Shown here piece by piece: positions 1-11,258 of a DNA stretch of 64,000 nt. Source of the stretch: Gentiana macrophylla. Its lineage: Eukaryota; Streptophyta; Magnoliopsida; Gentianales; Gentianaceae. The stretch lies in assembly GCA_026214975.1 (NCBI GenBank), contig CM047813.1, forward strand, positions 33,169,078 through 33,233,077, given 5' to 3'. Made by a program: the position numbers and the translations under genes. The notes beneath the pieces were generated by a model, which had not been told where the DNA came from, did no database searches, and was given only the letters and a program-made list of their open reading frames with translations. The number at the start of each line of letters is the position of its first letter. The stretch's first letter is position 1.

Positions 1-2279
1 CTTTCTATTCTATTAATTAGTGCATATTCCCTAAAGACATGATCTGAAGACTGGCTTAGGGTGATTCCTATCTCCCAGTCAAAGGAACATTGTCTCAAAA
101 GGAACAATGACTAAGTTTCCTTTCAATCAGGACATGGTAATAGATTTAAAGAAGTAACATAGCTTGTTCATAACAACCTTCGGGGTCATATGAAAAATAC
201 AAGCTAGTGGGAGCTTCTGAGTGGTGACATATTGTCTGACAACTATTCGAGACTCCGGTAAGTTTATCCAAAATATTTGGAGCAAATCTCTGATTTCACC
301 ACAGATAGAGTATTCCGTACTCAGAAATAGGTTATTGCGTAGTCTTCAGGACTGATGCTCGGCCTGCCTCCCAGTGAAATGTTTTCACTAAGGGATACAC
401 CATAAATTTGCCTTATATAGTTATTGGTGTGCTACAATACGCTGTTGAACTCATTTAAGATATTGGTTGCAAAATAACGGTTTACGTTGTAATGAAAAAC
501 CGAGAAGTCTACCTAAAAGATGCCTACGCATTTGTGGATAAGGAGTGAATTAGGTTCAACCCACTTCCGTAAATAGAGGCATTTAGCACCGAGTGCTTGA
601 AGGTAGGACTGGAAATTTTGCGAACACGTTCAGGTCGTGAAATATCTTAATGCATTGAGTAAAGTTTGGTTATAAAACTCGTAAAATCAGAGAATGGCGG
701 TTATACTGTCAAACTCCATCTGATAGAGTCTATAAATAACAACCTTAGATCTTGAAGTATTTGTACTCGAGATGTTACTAACTGATTTGTTCAGTCCACA
801 TCCAACACTGGCAGTTGGTGATAACACTAATAAAAACTACTAAACTAGATCATTATATCAATCCACCCCGAACGCAGTGGGAGTATGGTTTGTCCATTAC
901 CCATTGCAGGACCTTACGGTCTATAGTGTAAATTGATGACCTATAGTCCTTCATGGGCTATGTAGGATCCTGATCATAGAGGTTGGTTTAAAAGCCATAA
1001 CCCTGTGAATGGAGTTTGATACTCCAGTTCTGTTGAAACTCTTGTAGAACCTCCTGAGGATCTCAAGCCCAATGGGAGTAATTGGAACTACACGGAAAAG
1101 AGTCGAATGAATAGGAAAGTTTAACTTTCAAACGCAAAACTGAGAAATTTAGGGGTTATTCCTACAAAGGTAGAGAGTTAACCGCACCGTGATCTCTCTA
1201 CCACTAAGTCTTGCTTGATTTCGCGTAAAGCGGGAAATATGGGTGATTCCCTAAGACTTCCTTGCCGAACAACGGAATCAATTCATTCGAGCGTATGGTT
1301 TTAGCTAAGAACAAATGGCGGATTCGTTACAAAGCGTAAAAATAGGGGTGATTCCTCGGACTTTTTGCGAGACTAACGGTATCTTAATTTATTCGAAGAA
1401 CCTTAGGCGGGATGCCCGCCATAGCTTATATCCTTTGGGGATTAAAGCAAACCTCTAGGTCATTCCAAAGTCATATATTTTAATATGTGGACTTGACCAA
1501 AATGTTGCTAAGTCTTTTGTAGACTTGGTATCAATATTAGTAAAGTAGTATGTAGATTAGTGTTTGTGAATGGTAACACTGAAACAGTTGGAAACAACAT
1601 GGGTGTGTTATCTGAAGTCAGAGTCTGACATGCCATTGGGATTCATTCTAAAGGATTCGCTCAAATTCTCGAGAATCGATCATTGGCAATCCCATCCGTT
1701 CACCTGGTTAAGATATTCTTACATTTATGCAACATTCAACGATGTAGTCTACCTTACCTCTCGTGAATGATTATCTAAACTCATGATGAATACTAAATGG
1801 GATGTTTAGTGAATCCTCAAGTCTCTTCGGAGAATGAGGAATAATAATATCTTTGGTATATTCAAAGCGAACTAGAATATAAGTGATGACACCGATTCGA
1901 CTTTAGGTCGATTAAGGATGATCGTTAAGTCGATTTCGTCCTCGGTGTTGAGTCAAAGGCATATTGAAATCGTATCACCGGATTAGATGGAAAGTCGACG
2001 TTTCGATCCCAAAGATTGACTCAAGATGCCAACCTACTCGATCGCTGTACCAAGTCACATGGTATTCGGATTCTAAGTACGCGCCGGGTCACTGACCTAC
2101 CCTACGGCGGCACACTCCGGTCGTGCTTGGAAGGATGAATTACTAAGATGCGCTTGGAGGGTATGAATCTTAGGGATATGTCTCACTTGTTTTGAGCAAG
2201 TGGGAGAATGTTGTAGATATAGATATAAAGGGTGTGCTCTAAAAAATTAATCCACTTGCCTTTCGTGCAAGTGGGAGAT
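1..2279 (+). pseudogene. Copia family A pol remnant: integrase, reverse transcriptase, RNase H (5' end outside window)
   Basis: Decayed 3' half of a Copia polyprotein, cut by the window edge. Order INT-RT-RH is visible in fragments. A GKMTK-like stretch near 100-120 and a GPM-like stretch near 180-200 fit the integrase start. About 1060-1110 reads DLKPNGSNWNYTEK, matching the conserved RT segment G.KP.G.KW.YK. About 1420-1460 matches the IYGLKQ.SRSW segment. Near 1545-1560 a YVD is followed directly by a stop where Copia has YVDD. At 1885-1905 a TDSDF-like RNase H motif is visible. Stops and frameshifts occur throughout. It aligns to 33548-35847 at high identity and more loosely to 44560-46900. 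It cannot encode a working polymerase. Confidence 0.85.
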
Positions 2280-4082
2280 TGTTAGGTGTAGTGCCCGAAA
2301 GACAATTATGTAATTGTTTTAGGACATAATTAATAATTCATCTTATTATATGCATTAATGTTCATAATTAAGACACTACTGAAAACCCTAAGTACCTCAT
2401 TAATGTAATCACATAACTCAGTGTATGACTATACACAAGAGGATTGAGTTAGTGAGATGTACTTAAAATTAACTTACTCCGTAGCGTTGATTAACCTGAG
2501 TACGGGTCTCATGATTAATATGCTAATAATGTGCCCAGAACACTTTATGGTGTGACAGATCTTACCCGGATCATCGGGTAATAGGGTACCTAGTGGGGCA
2601 TTTATATATGATGATAATCATATAGGGCTGGACCAATTTGATTTGAGTTCTTGATATAATTCCGTAATCGAGAAGTCTTATCGAATCACAAGATGATCAT
2701 ATATGGATTAATCTCAATCCTGAGGTGATCACATACGACTGCTTAGACTAGGGTAGGGTTTGATGTGTTAGTAAGGATCACTTCGTAGTATGAGGCCCAA
2801 CACTTCTCGTTGGCTCTATTCTGGAATGAGTGAGTAGTCTGTGCTATCACAGATATGGAATCTATTCCTTCCCTCGGGAAGTAGACATACAGTTCCCTTA
2901 TTTGTTAGCCCTAAGAAAATGATCGATCCCGGGAGTTCATGTTAGGCTAATTAGCTACTAGTCCGGTATGTGAACTAATTGATCACTGTAGGGGTTAATG
3001 GTAAATAAGGATAAGACGTTTTGTAAGGGTTTACACAAATATCCCGACTCGAAATGAACAGTTTATGGAGGATTTATCCGTATGTAATAATTATATCAGT
3101 GGACGCTTATCAACTCATGGTTGAGTGTAAGTTATCTATATTTGGCAGAGTTCAGTTTCGGGTTTATGGTGGTGTAATCCCGGAATTAATAGATTGAATA
3201 TTATTGTTCGGTCTGATGGATAATATTATTTAATTTATTATAGCTACTGAATATGGGTCCATGGTCCCCGACGTGGCTCCTAATATAACAAATAGGTTTT
3301 CTCGTCGTTTCACCACAATTATAATATTAAATAGTTGGATTGGACTATTTAATTGATATGTGGATTAATTGTTTAGTTGGACTAGATAATTAAATACATG
3401 AAAAAGAAATTTTTAAATGGACTCGCCCAAAATAATGAAACATGCGTGTGACCTAAATTTGTTTTAGGGTGGGGCACATTTTTTAATTGCTATTTATTAG
3501 GAAATTAGTTTTCTTAATAAATAATAAGACATGTGATTAAATTATTTATGTGTTAAATAATTTAAGGAAAAGAAAATCTTTTGTATATCCTTATTAATTT
3601 GGGAATATTCTAGATTTATCTTTTAGGAAAATGATTAATTTGATTGGTTTTGTATTAATTAAATAATCCTTGGAGGACAAGAATTACTCTCCTATATAAA
3701 AAGAATTCTCCTGCCTTTTATCAATCACAATTTCCGAATATTGGAAGGAACAAGGCTTAGAATTTTCGCCTTGGTTCCTTTGGTTTGAGTTTTAGAAAAA
3801 CTTGGTTTTTCTAAGGTAGCATATCGAGCAGTCAAGCGGCTTGAATCACCATCCACTTGGTGTTGCTTGGAGATACACGCCGGAAGGCGGTGGCTTTTTT
3901 GTTGGATCTTGGATCTCGGATTTTTCTAGACGCTTTATTCACAATAAACCGTAAGCAATCCGAACCCCTCGTAGGTTTAGATCTATTTATTTATGTATTT
4001 TGGTTGTTAGATCTAGATCTTGTAGTTTCCGCTGCGTAATCGGGTGGATCTTTGATCCATTTGGCGATATTACATCCTACGA
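2280..4082 (+). repeat. LTR of Copia family A, copy 1
   Basis: About 1.80-kb LTR. It begins TGTTAGG directly after a purine-rich PPT (GTGGGAGAT) and ends CCTACGA, an imperfect inverse of the start, one base before a primer-binding site. Two further copies lie at 28422-30235 and 35848-37661. This copy has a PPT on its left and a PBS on its right, so it is both the 3' LTR of the pol remnant before it and the 5' LTR of the leader after it. Confidence 0.88.
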
Positions 4083-4083
4083 G

Positions 4084-4095
4084 TGGTATCAGAGC
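4084..4095 (+). other. Primer-binding site (initiator tRNA-Met type), family A copy 1
   Basis: TGGTATCAGAGC is the standard plant Copia PBS, complementary to the 3' end of initiator tRNA-Met. It lies one base after the LTR. Confidence 0.92.
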
Positions 4096-5656
4096 ATTTG
4101 ATCTATCAATCAAAGTATGTAATTTTAGATCTAAGGAGTGGAATATCATGTGTTTATTGCTTTATTTTCTTTTTTTATGAATCAAAAATATCATGAATGT
4201 ATGCCTTTGTGATTGTTGTGGTTGAAGAGATGGATTGGGGTTGGTACTGTTTACCCGTTGATCTATTTTGTAGCTTTTTTTGATTAGTGTCAATTGAGCA
4301 TAGGATGTGTAATTTATTTTATGTCATGCGAAAAATTGTAAAAGGTAATACCTTTTGTTTTTTTTATTTGATCCGGGTTTGAGATGACGAAGATCATCGT
4401 GTTGAAGATCATCAAGAAGGTAATAACCGGAGGAGGCCGATTGTTTTATTTTATTTTATTTTTCCGGCAATTTGGTCTCGGCAACGGAAAATTCTATCCT
4501 AGGGACTTCAGATCTAGGGAATCGCTACGCCAAGCAAAGATCTCGACCACATAATTTCCACACACGGGCATCGTGTATTCCACCTCGTAAAATGTGCATG
4601 GCCCAGATCCCGCCACGTGTAGCTTCTCTCCCTACTGCGAAATCCTACAGTAAAACGACCCCTCGGCAACATCAACAATTTTTTTGACACCTGATGCGGC
4701 AACAAATTTTTTTGATAACATGGTTTTAACCTTGACCTAAAGGTCAAAGCAATAAAAAATAAATAAATAAATAAATAAACTTTTGCTGAATACAAACAAA
4801 AAAAAAATTCCTATTTTTTTTGATAAGTTTTGCCGAGAAGCTTTATAAAATTTTTAAAAAAAAGTTATTTTTAAAAACATTTATTAATATTAATATATTT
4901 TAATATATTGGTATATTATGGCCTCATCTCTCGTCGTTCGTGGTTCGTGTCAAGATCGAAGGTTCGAGATCCGGAAGTTTCAAGATCAAGATTCGAAGAT
5001 CGAGATTTGAAGACTTAGAATTAAATTTTTACTTTTCCTTAGAAAATAGGTTAGTCGGGGGTACCAACGATCCATCTTGGTGTTTAATTTTTCCGTTTAT
5101 TTTTTTGTGTATGATCGAAATTATGTGATAGAACCGGAAAATTGCTATGACATGCATCATATCATGATTCCACTCCAATGCATACATGTAGCTAGTTTAT
5201 TTCGAATAAATTAGGCATGTATAACTCGTATAATTAGTTTAATGGCTTATTTAATTAATATGTGGTAGTTAATAAATAAGTAACTAATTATAAAACCGAG
5301 GAACCGGGTTTTGTCAATCGTTACGATTTTAGTGATGGATTCTCGGTGAATCCCACTTAGATAAATCGTTGAGTTTTCGGTGAACCCACCTTAAACAGAA
5401 ACGAGATTACGCTTTGGTTGACAACATAGAAATCGGAAAATCTTAGTACACGGGTTTGAAAATGGTCTAACCATGGTTGGGCAAGTTCAACCGAGCCTCG
5501 GCTCAATCGACTCCCCTCCACGTGTGATGTACGTTACAGTAGTTCGACAAGACTTAGCATAGCCGATAAGCCTTCGGGCTAAATGGGGCTTCTCTTGCCG
5601 GATTGGCCTGAACTGTCACATATGTTCCAATGAATAAGACGGCGTAGGCTTGCCTA
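4096..5656 (+). mobile_element. Family A leader and 5' internal fragment, truncated
   Basis: Untranslated leader and start of the internal region of element A. It matches 30249-31610 inside the complete A element and 37675-39214. A paired 'TCGGTGAA(T)CCCAC' motif lies near 5340-5390. No gag reading frame is recognisable; short open frames here are chance. It stops abruptly at the family B LTR segment, at the point where the complete element continues into its gag region. Confidence 0.75.
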
Positions 5657-6438
5657 GTTGGTCTATTTAATGTATGCGAATATTATTTATTCGATAAATA
5701 ATATGTAAAATAGAAAATACATTTTCTATTATCCCATGACATAAATGGTGCCACATGTGTGAAAATTGGGAGAAGAATTTTTCCTGAATTATATCACATT
5801 TGTAATTAATTATTTATTTGCTAAATAATTAATTGGTAAAATAAGAGATTGATTTTCTAATGATTTTATCTCATTTATGGTGATTTTCTCTTATTTATGG
5901 AAAATATCTTTTTCTTTGGGAAAAAGATAATTGTCATGTGAAAGGGATATCTTCTGCTCGATTATTTTCGTATATAAAGAGAGTTTCCCCCAACACAATA
6001 AACACAACACATTTGCGCCACTTTTCAGAAAAATGAGAGAAAAATCAGTTTCTTGTCCTAGCCATTTGAGAGTTGAGCATATTCGAGGAGGCTCCGCTAC
6101 GAGGATCGACGTCCACCAGTCGTTGATTGGAGATACAACTCGGAAGACTGCGGCTTCTCTTCTTTTGGGTAAATCTTCAACCTTCTTGTAGTGTAGATTA
6201 ATTTATTATGCGAATCGTATCGTGGTAAAATAGTAAACGAATTTATTTCGTTGCTTCCGTTGTGCATGATCAAGTGTCTCGATTGGTTCTGTGAATCAGA
6301 TCTGACGATCTGACAAAAAGGGAAAAATTGTTCCGGCAATTACGAGGGCCCTCCCTGCAATTGCGAGCACCGGGAATTTTTTCCATATCCGTTTTTCCTG
6401 TGTGTTGGATCCTGAGTCGGGTTTTTGTATATCCAGCG
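5657..6438 (+). repeat. 3' portion of a family B LTR
   Basis: Aligns to the last about 780 bp of the family B LTR (about 48060-48862) and to 39215-39993. It ends CCAGCG two bases before a PBS. The first about 1.0 kb of the LTR is absent and is replaced by the truncated A leader. This joint is shared with the second copy at about 39215. Confidence 0.83.
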
Positions 6439-6440
6439 TG

Positions 6441-7103
6441 TGGTATCAGAGCCAGGTTAAAGCGAATTTGCGATTTTGATAGATTGAGGTTGTTACTGTT
6501 TACCCGTCAGATTTGTTGTAATCCCGTTTTTCCGGGCATAGGAAATTGTGTAAGTTGTTGTAACTTTTATTTCTTAGAGAGATATTTCGTTTTCGGCGCT
6601 GCTGCTTTATTGCTTTCCATTCAGAGCACATACAATAGCACATGCCAATCACAATGTCATTTTGCAAGGAAAGACTCAAAATATCCTATGTGGCAACTAG
6701 GTTGCATTACATCCTCATTCCTCTCCCCAATCTTTTCCACAATAGACTCTCAGCCATATCTTCATCACCACCATTGTTTCAAAGGAGTCCGCTCAAATAT
6801 ATTTGGACTAAAAATTCAAGCAACACTATTAATTAACGGGGAAATTTTGGGTGGAACTTTCAAGGCATTATTTCCGATTATTATATTAAAATTGTTGTGG
6901 ATATGCTTAAAGGTAGAACCACTATTATGTTCATAATATGACCATTGAAAATGACTATTTTCAACCTATCAGAGATTTGTATTCGGTGACCACATCATCA
7001 CTTTCCAAAAAGTTGCTATCTATAATAACATTTTTAACCCATTGCATATGCTCTTATCTTCAATGAGCAACTCAGTGGTCCAGGGACACAGTAATGGAGT
7101 GGT
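6441..7103 (+). mobile_element. Family B PBS and leader fragment
   Basis: TGGTATCAGAGCC at 6441-6453 is the PBS, and the rest is the family B leader. It matches 39994-40647, and both copies diverge just after the shared 'GGAG(T/C)GGT'. Open frames here (for example 6328-6936) cross the LTR/PBS boundary and resemble no protein I know, so I do not call a gene. Confidence 0.75.
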
Positions 7104-7660
7104 TCAAGAAAACGGGTTTGAAGGGACGACAAAATGCCGCGCCCCTTTAAAGTCCTTGTCGCCCTTTAAACATTTTTTTGGCGACACGTCGCCCCAAAAA
7201 AAGTCGCCCCTTCAATTTCGTCCCAAAAACAAGTGGCGTGTTTTAAGGGACGACGTTTATCGTCGCCCTCGAAAGGTGATGATGACGTGAAACGAATCTC
7301 TTAGGAAAAGTCAATCGTGACATGGCAATCTCTTTTGGGGACGACATTGTCGTCCCTTAAAAGCAAAGTAATTTTTTTTTTATTAAAATAAATTTAAATG
7401 ATTCGGGAAAGAATTTATTTAATTTGTTTTTGGGACAACATTGTAAATCCCTTAAAATATTTTTTAATTTTTTTATAAAAATTAAATCAAATTATTCGAT
7501 TAAAATACATTAAAGGGATTTACAATGTCGTCCCTTAAAATATTATTTAATTGTTTTTTATAAAAATTAAATGAAATGATCCTGATTAAAAATTTATTAA
7601 AAGGGACGATATGTGTTTTTAGGGACGATAATGTCGTCCCTTTGAATATTTTTAAAAACA
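7104..7660. repeat. CACTA 1 left terminal and subterminal repeats
   Basis: Several direct and inverted copies of GGGACGAC(A/T)NTGTCGTCCC-like units lie in AT-rich DNA, for example 7339-7360, 7430-7455, 7508-7540 and 7600-7645. Such arrays flank CACTA genes and are where the element's own DNA-binding protein acts in the studied En/Spm system. The open frame 7042-7290 is an artefact of these repeats. Confidence 0.8.
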
Positions 7661-7869
7661 TTTTTTTTTCGCATGGCCTCCCATGCTAATAAATTAATCC
7701 AATCCAATCAATATTAATGCAAAACAAAATAAAAAGGGATTCAAACCAAAAATAAAAAGGGATTCAAACAAAAAAATGTTACATAAAAAATGTATGAAAG
7801 TAAAAAGTATCCAAAAGTATTAAGTGTATCCAAAAGTTTGTAGTTGTTGCCTAAAGTAATAAATGTATC

Positions 7870-9350
7870 TACTCATCATCGTCAAGATCAACATCGTGCT
7901 CGTCTTCAGAATCGTCTTCATCATCATCGGAAGAGGATGAACTAATATCCGTATTTGGATATTCGGTTGTTGAGTTTTAAGATTTTGCACCAACAATTTG
8001 ATAAGATCTGTCTTGCTTTTTGGTTCTCTTCTCCAACTTAGAATGAGACTTTTTAAGATATTTGATATCCCGCAATTGTTGCTTTGGGAAGAAGTTGATG
8101 TCAGATCGACGATTGTGATGAATGGGACATGGACGAAGATTGCGTAGGCCAAGGCCAATCAAATAATCCCGCCTAGTTCTAAGGCGCCTCGAAAGATTGC
8201 CTCCTCATCTTGAAAAGTCAACGGTCGAGCCGGTGCAATCCTATTACGCCACTCCTCCAAATTCTCCTCTAAACACAACATATATCATTGGCACTTAGGA
8301 TAAGGAATATGAGACCGTATTGAATTGAAATATATACAATGTATATCACTTACGTAGCGACCTCCCGCTTCATTGTTGATAAATGAACCGTCGGATTCTT
8401 ATGTTTGCTCGCCCATACATGGATAGGATCCCGCCCCATAGATCTTCATTCAGAGTCACATTACCCTTGGAAAAAAATAAAAGTATTAGTTATGAAAATT
8501 AAAAAAGGAAGTCATACGGATTTATTTGTAGATACTTACACTTCTTAACTTATCCCATCGAACTACGGCCATAGGCGTTCCCATGGCGGCTACGATTTAG
8601 TTCCAGAGCGATTCTTTTATTTTGATCGATCTTTTCGGAAAAAAATTGTACTTTTGTATTATTAATAAGCAGAAAAAATAATAATAATCGAATCTACGTA
8701 ACACATGTAATGGAATAAAAACTTTACCTTGAAAGCAGCAGTATTAAGGTGGCGGAGATACACTTCCCAATCTTCCTGTGAAAACACATCCCTTGGTCGG
8801 GGACAAGGCCCTGGAAACTCATTCATGTTGTGTTTATCTACAGCACGCCTTAGTCTACACTTCCATTTTCTGAATAAAGTACCAGCGCTCTTCATCACGG
8901 CATCGTAGTGAATGTCCTCAAGGGGTTGGAACGATGCCTGAAAAGACAATAAATGAGACGATTGGTTTCTAAATTAATATAATGAAACTTACAATTTGAA
9001 AATGTTAACAATTTGATTAGATAAGTACCCGAAGTTCTTCCCAAATCAATTGTTTATTCCGATTTTCCACCTTTCGCCAGTTGGGGATGTAACAGGGAAC
9101 ATGAGACCTCACCACTTTCCCCGGTTCTCGATTCAAAATCCTTGGCATATCTCCCCAATGTCTTTTGAACATTGGGAAATCTAGGATCCCATATCGTGAG
9201 AGGAATCAAGCCCCTAACTTTCTCTTGAGGGCTTGGATCATCACACCTTTGCAGTCCACGCTCACCCCGCTTCTTTTTCGGGATGGAGGCGGTGGTATTA
9301 AATCCTCATACTCATTATCGTGCATAGGATCTCAGTAGTATCGGTGTCAA
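7870..9350 (-). pseudogene. CACTA Transposase_24-type (TnpA-like) gene remnant
   Basis: Several exons read on the minus strand. The clearest is 8662-8949, where FQPLEDIHYDAVM is followed by a basic segment and CPRPRDVFSQEDWE, matching the plant transposase family Ptta/En/Spm (Transposase_24). The C-terminal exon ends at 7870 with a Ser-rich then Asp/Glu-rich tail (about 7870-7940). Upstream exons near 8380-8560 and 9060-9300 match those of CACTA 2 (60550-61560). Family knowledge suggests a DNA-binding accessory transposase. Frames break between exons, and I did not define every splice site. Confidence 0.75.
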
Positions 9351-9650
9351 TGTTAACTCAACGAAATAAAAAGTAAACATACTAGGAAAAAAAATGAAAG
9401 TTAATTAATTACCGTCCTCGCAATGTCCCGGTATCCTAAATGGATGCTCGTGCGGTGGTTGAGAACCGCCTGCTGATCCCGCACAAGCCATTCACCTATA
9501 TGATCAAGTATTTGAATGGATTTGTAATAAAAAACTAATACAAAGAACACATTTATGTTGATGCAGGATAAGTAAAGCACTAGTATTATATAATTCTTAA
9601 ATCCAAGTATATTTGAATAAACTTACTAAAAGAATATTAGATTTATAGCA

Positions 9651-10200
9651 TCATTCATCATCACTTAGAAAGTTAGGTGGGATCGAGTCGTATATGTCAT
9701 CATCTATCCAGTTGTTATCATCATCGGAATCCGTTGAATCATAATCGTTGTTAACTTCATTTTCATTTTCATCGAGATCGTTTTCATCGGTTTCATCAAC
9801 ATCTGTTTCCACATCATTTGCACTCATGTAGAACGGTTCCATCGGTGGCAGTTCAACAACAAGTCGGAAATTTCCGTGGGTTGTTTCGTCGATTACCACT
9901 TCTTCAACAACCACATCACCATTAATATTTGGTACGTCTATGATATGACGGTGTTGAAAATGCTCAACAACTTTCCAGTCACATCCGTTGTACAAATCAT
10001 CTATGTAGAACACTTGTTCTGCTTGTGAAGCAAGAATGAATGGATCATGTTCGTACCAGGTGTTTGTAGTGCGTACACTTGTTCTATTCTTATATACACG
10101 GACACCCTTCTTAGCTGGACTAGTATCGAACCATGTACATTTGAATAGAACAACAGTGTTATCATTTGGATAGCTTACGACATATATGTGTCTTCAGACT
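9651..10200 (-). pseudogene. DUF4216 domain of the CACTA TNP2-type transposase
   Basis: Minus strand. It reads FKCTWFDTS near 10130-10145, then YKNRTSVRTTNTWYEHDPFILASQ and QVFYIDDL, which is the DUF4216 signature. The reading frame 9651-10013 continues into an acidic Asp/Asn tail with many DE/DD pairs. In plant CACTA elements this domain lies at the C-terminal end of the main transposase. The acidic tail end (9640-9670) is the exact point where CACTA 2 rejoins after its deletion. Confidence 0.8.
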
Positions 10201-10649
10201 CCATACCATGTAGTCCCTCCGGTCCCTTTGACGAAACCCCACTGCTTTGAGTTGTGCGTGTGCGGTCCCGATTTTGTGTATTGAATCTGACACCGTTCAT
10301 GACACAACTCTGATAGGATTTGACGGTTGAAAAACATCCGGTAGAAAGTGCCATCAATTGGTCATTCATGTCTGATGGGTTCTGTTTACTCAATACATTC
10401 ATCTGCATAATGTACCGTACATAAGTATTTATGTAATGGTCGATAAAAGTGCACAACAAGTGTATGAAGCTTTATTTTGTACCTTCGAATGAAACCAATT
10501 AGTAAATTCTTCACGGTGCACTTTGTCCAGGTTCTGTTTCGTGCAATAACTTGACAGTTTTGTACGATGTTCACTGCTCAATGTGTATAAGACCAGTTAG
10601 CTTTAATGGAAATATAACAAACAAAAGAATTAACTTGTGATTGCTCACT

Positions 10650-11150
10650 TACATGAGATATTCATCGATCTCATGGCGCTTTTGCAAGACATACCACTGA
10701 CCTTCTCTCTCAAAGCGAGTATTGAATGTGAAGCATTTCATCGATCCAATTGATCGAAAGGCGCGCCTTGAATATCGATATACGGTTCCCGATTGTATCC
10801 TCGTTGTCAACCCGCTTCCTTTACGGCCTATTGAACTTTGTCTCATTTCCTAAAAATACAACGAAGCGTAACATCAAGGTCTCGTTAGCCACGTATGCCT
10901 CTGCGATGGATCCTTCCGGCCTGGCCCGATTTCTAATATACCTCTTCAACTTACCTAGATAGCGTTCAATCGGATACATCCATCTCAAATGAACAGTCCA
11001 CCCTAATCGCTTCTTCGTGGCAAGTGCATTATCACATGTATCAATATATCAAAGAATGCCGGTGGAAATATCGTTTCCAGTTTACACAAGATTTCCAAAA
11101 CCTTCTCTTTGCATTCTCTGATCAATAACCTCAACGTTTGGCGCGCAAAA
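10650..11150 (-). pseudogene. DUF4218 domain of the CACTA TNP2-type transposase
   Basis: Minus strand. About 11060-11115 reads LEILCKLETIFPPAFFDI. About 10880-10990 reads RWMYPIERYLGKLKRY followed by RARPEGSIAEAYVANE. Both are hallmarks of DUF4218, which follows the TNP2 catalytic domain. A frame change between the two blocks (about 11020-11040) shows decay. The segment 10649-10846 continues toward DUF4216. Confidence 0.82.
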
Positions 11151-11258
11151 TCAATGCAAATAATCGCTTAAATCAATGATAGTATCGCAATTTCTTTTTC
11201 AAGAATTTTCGTACCAACCGGTAAAAGCCTCAGAGAATGATATGAAAATCATGAGATT

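Noticed and set aside
2280..4082. LTR ends at TTACA (4074) with a canonical CA terminus
   Set aside because: That would leave nine bases before the PBS. For the sister family B, the target duplication shows that the LTR runs past its nearest CA to an inverse-like end, so CCTACGA was preferred.
6328..6936. 202-codon open frame on the plus strand
   Set aside because: It spans the end of the B LTR, the PBS and the leader, has no recognisable motif, and its counterpart at 39890-40400 is broken.
10750..10962. Plus-strand frames at 10750-10962, 11377-11649 and 12769-13563
   Set aside because: They are antisense shadows of the minus-strand CACTA transposase.
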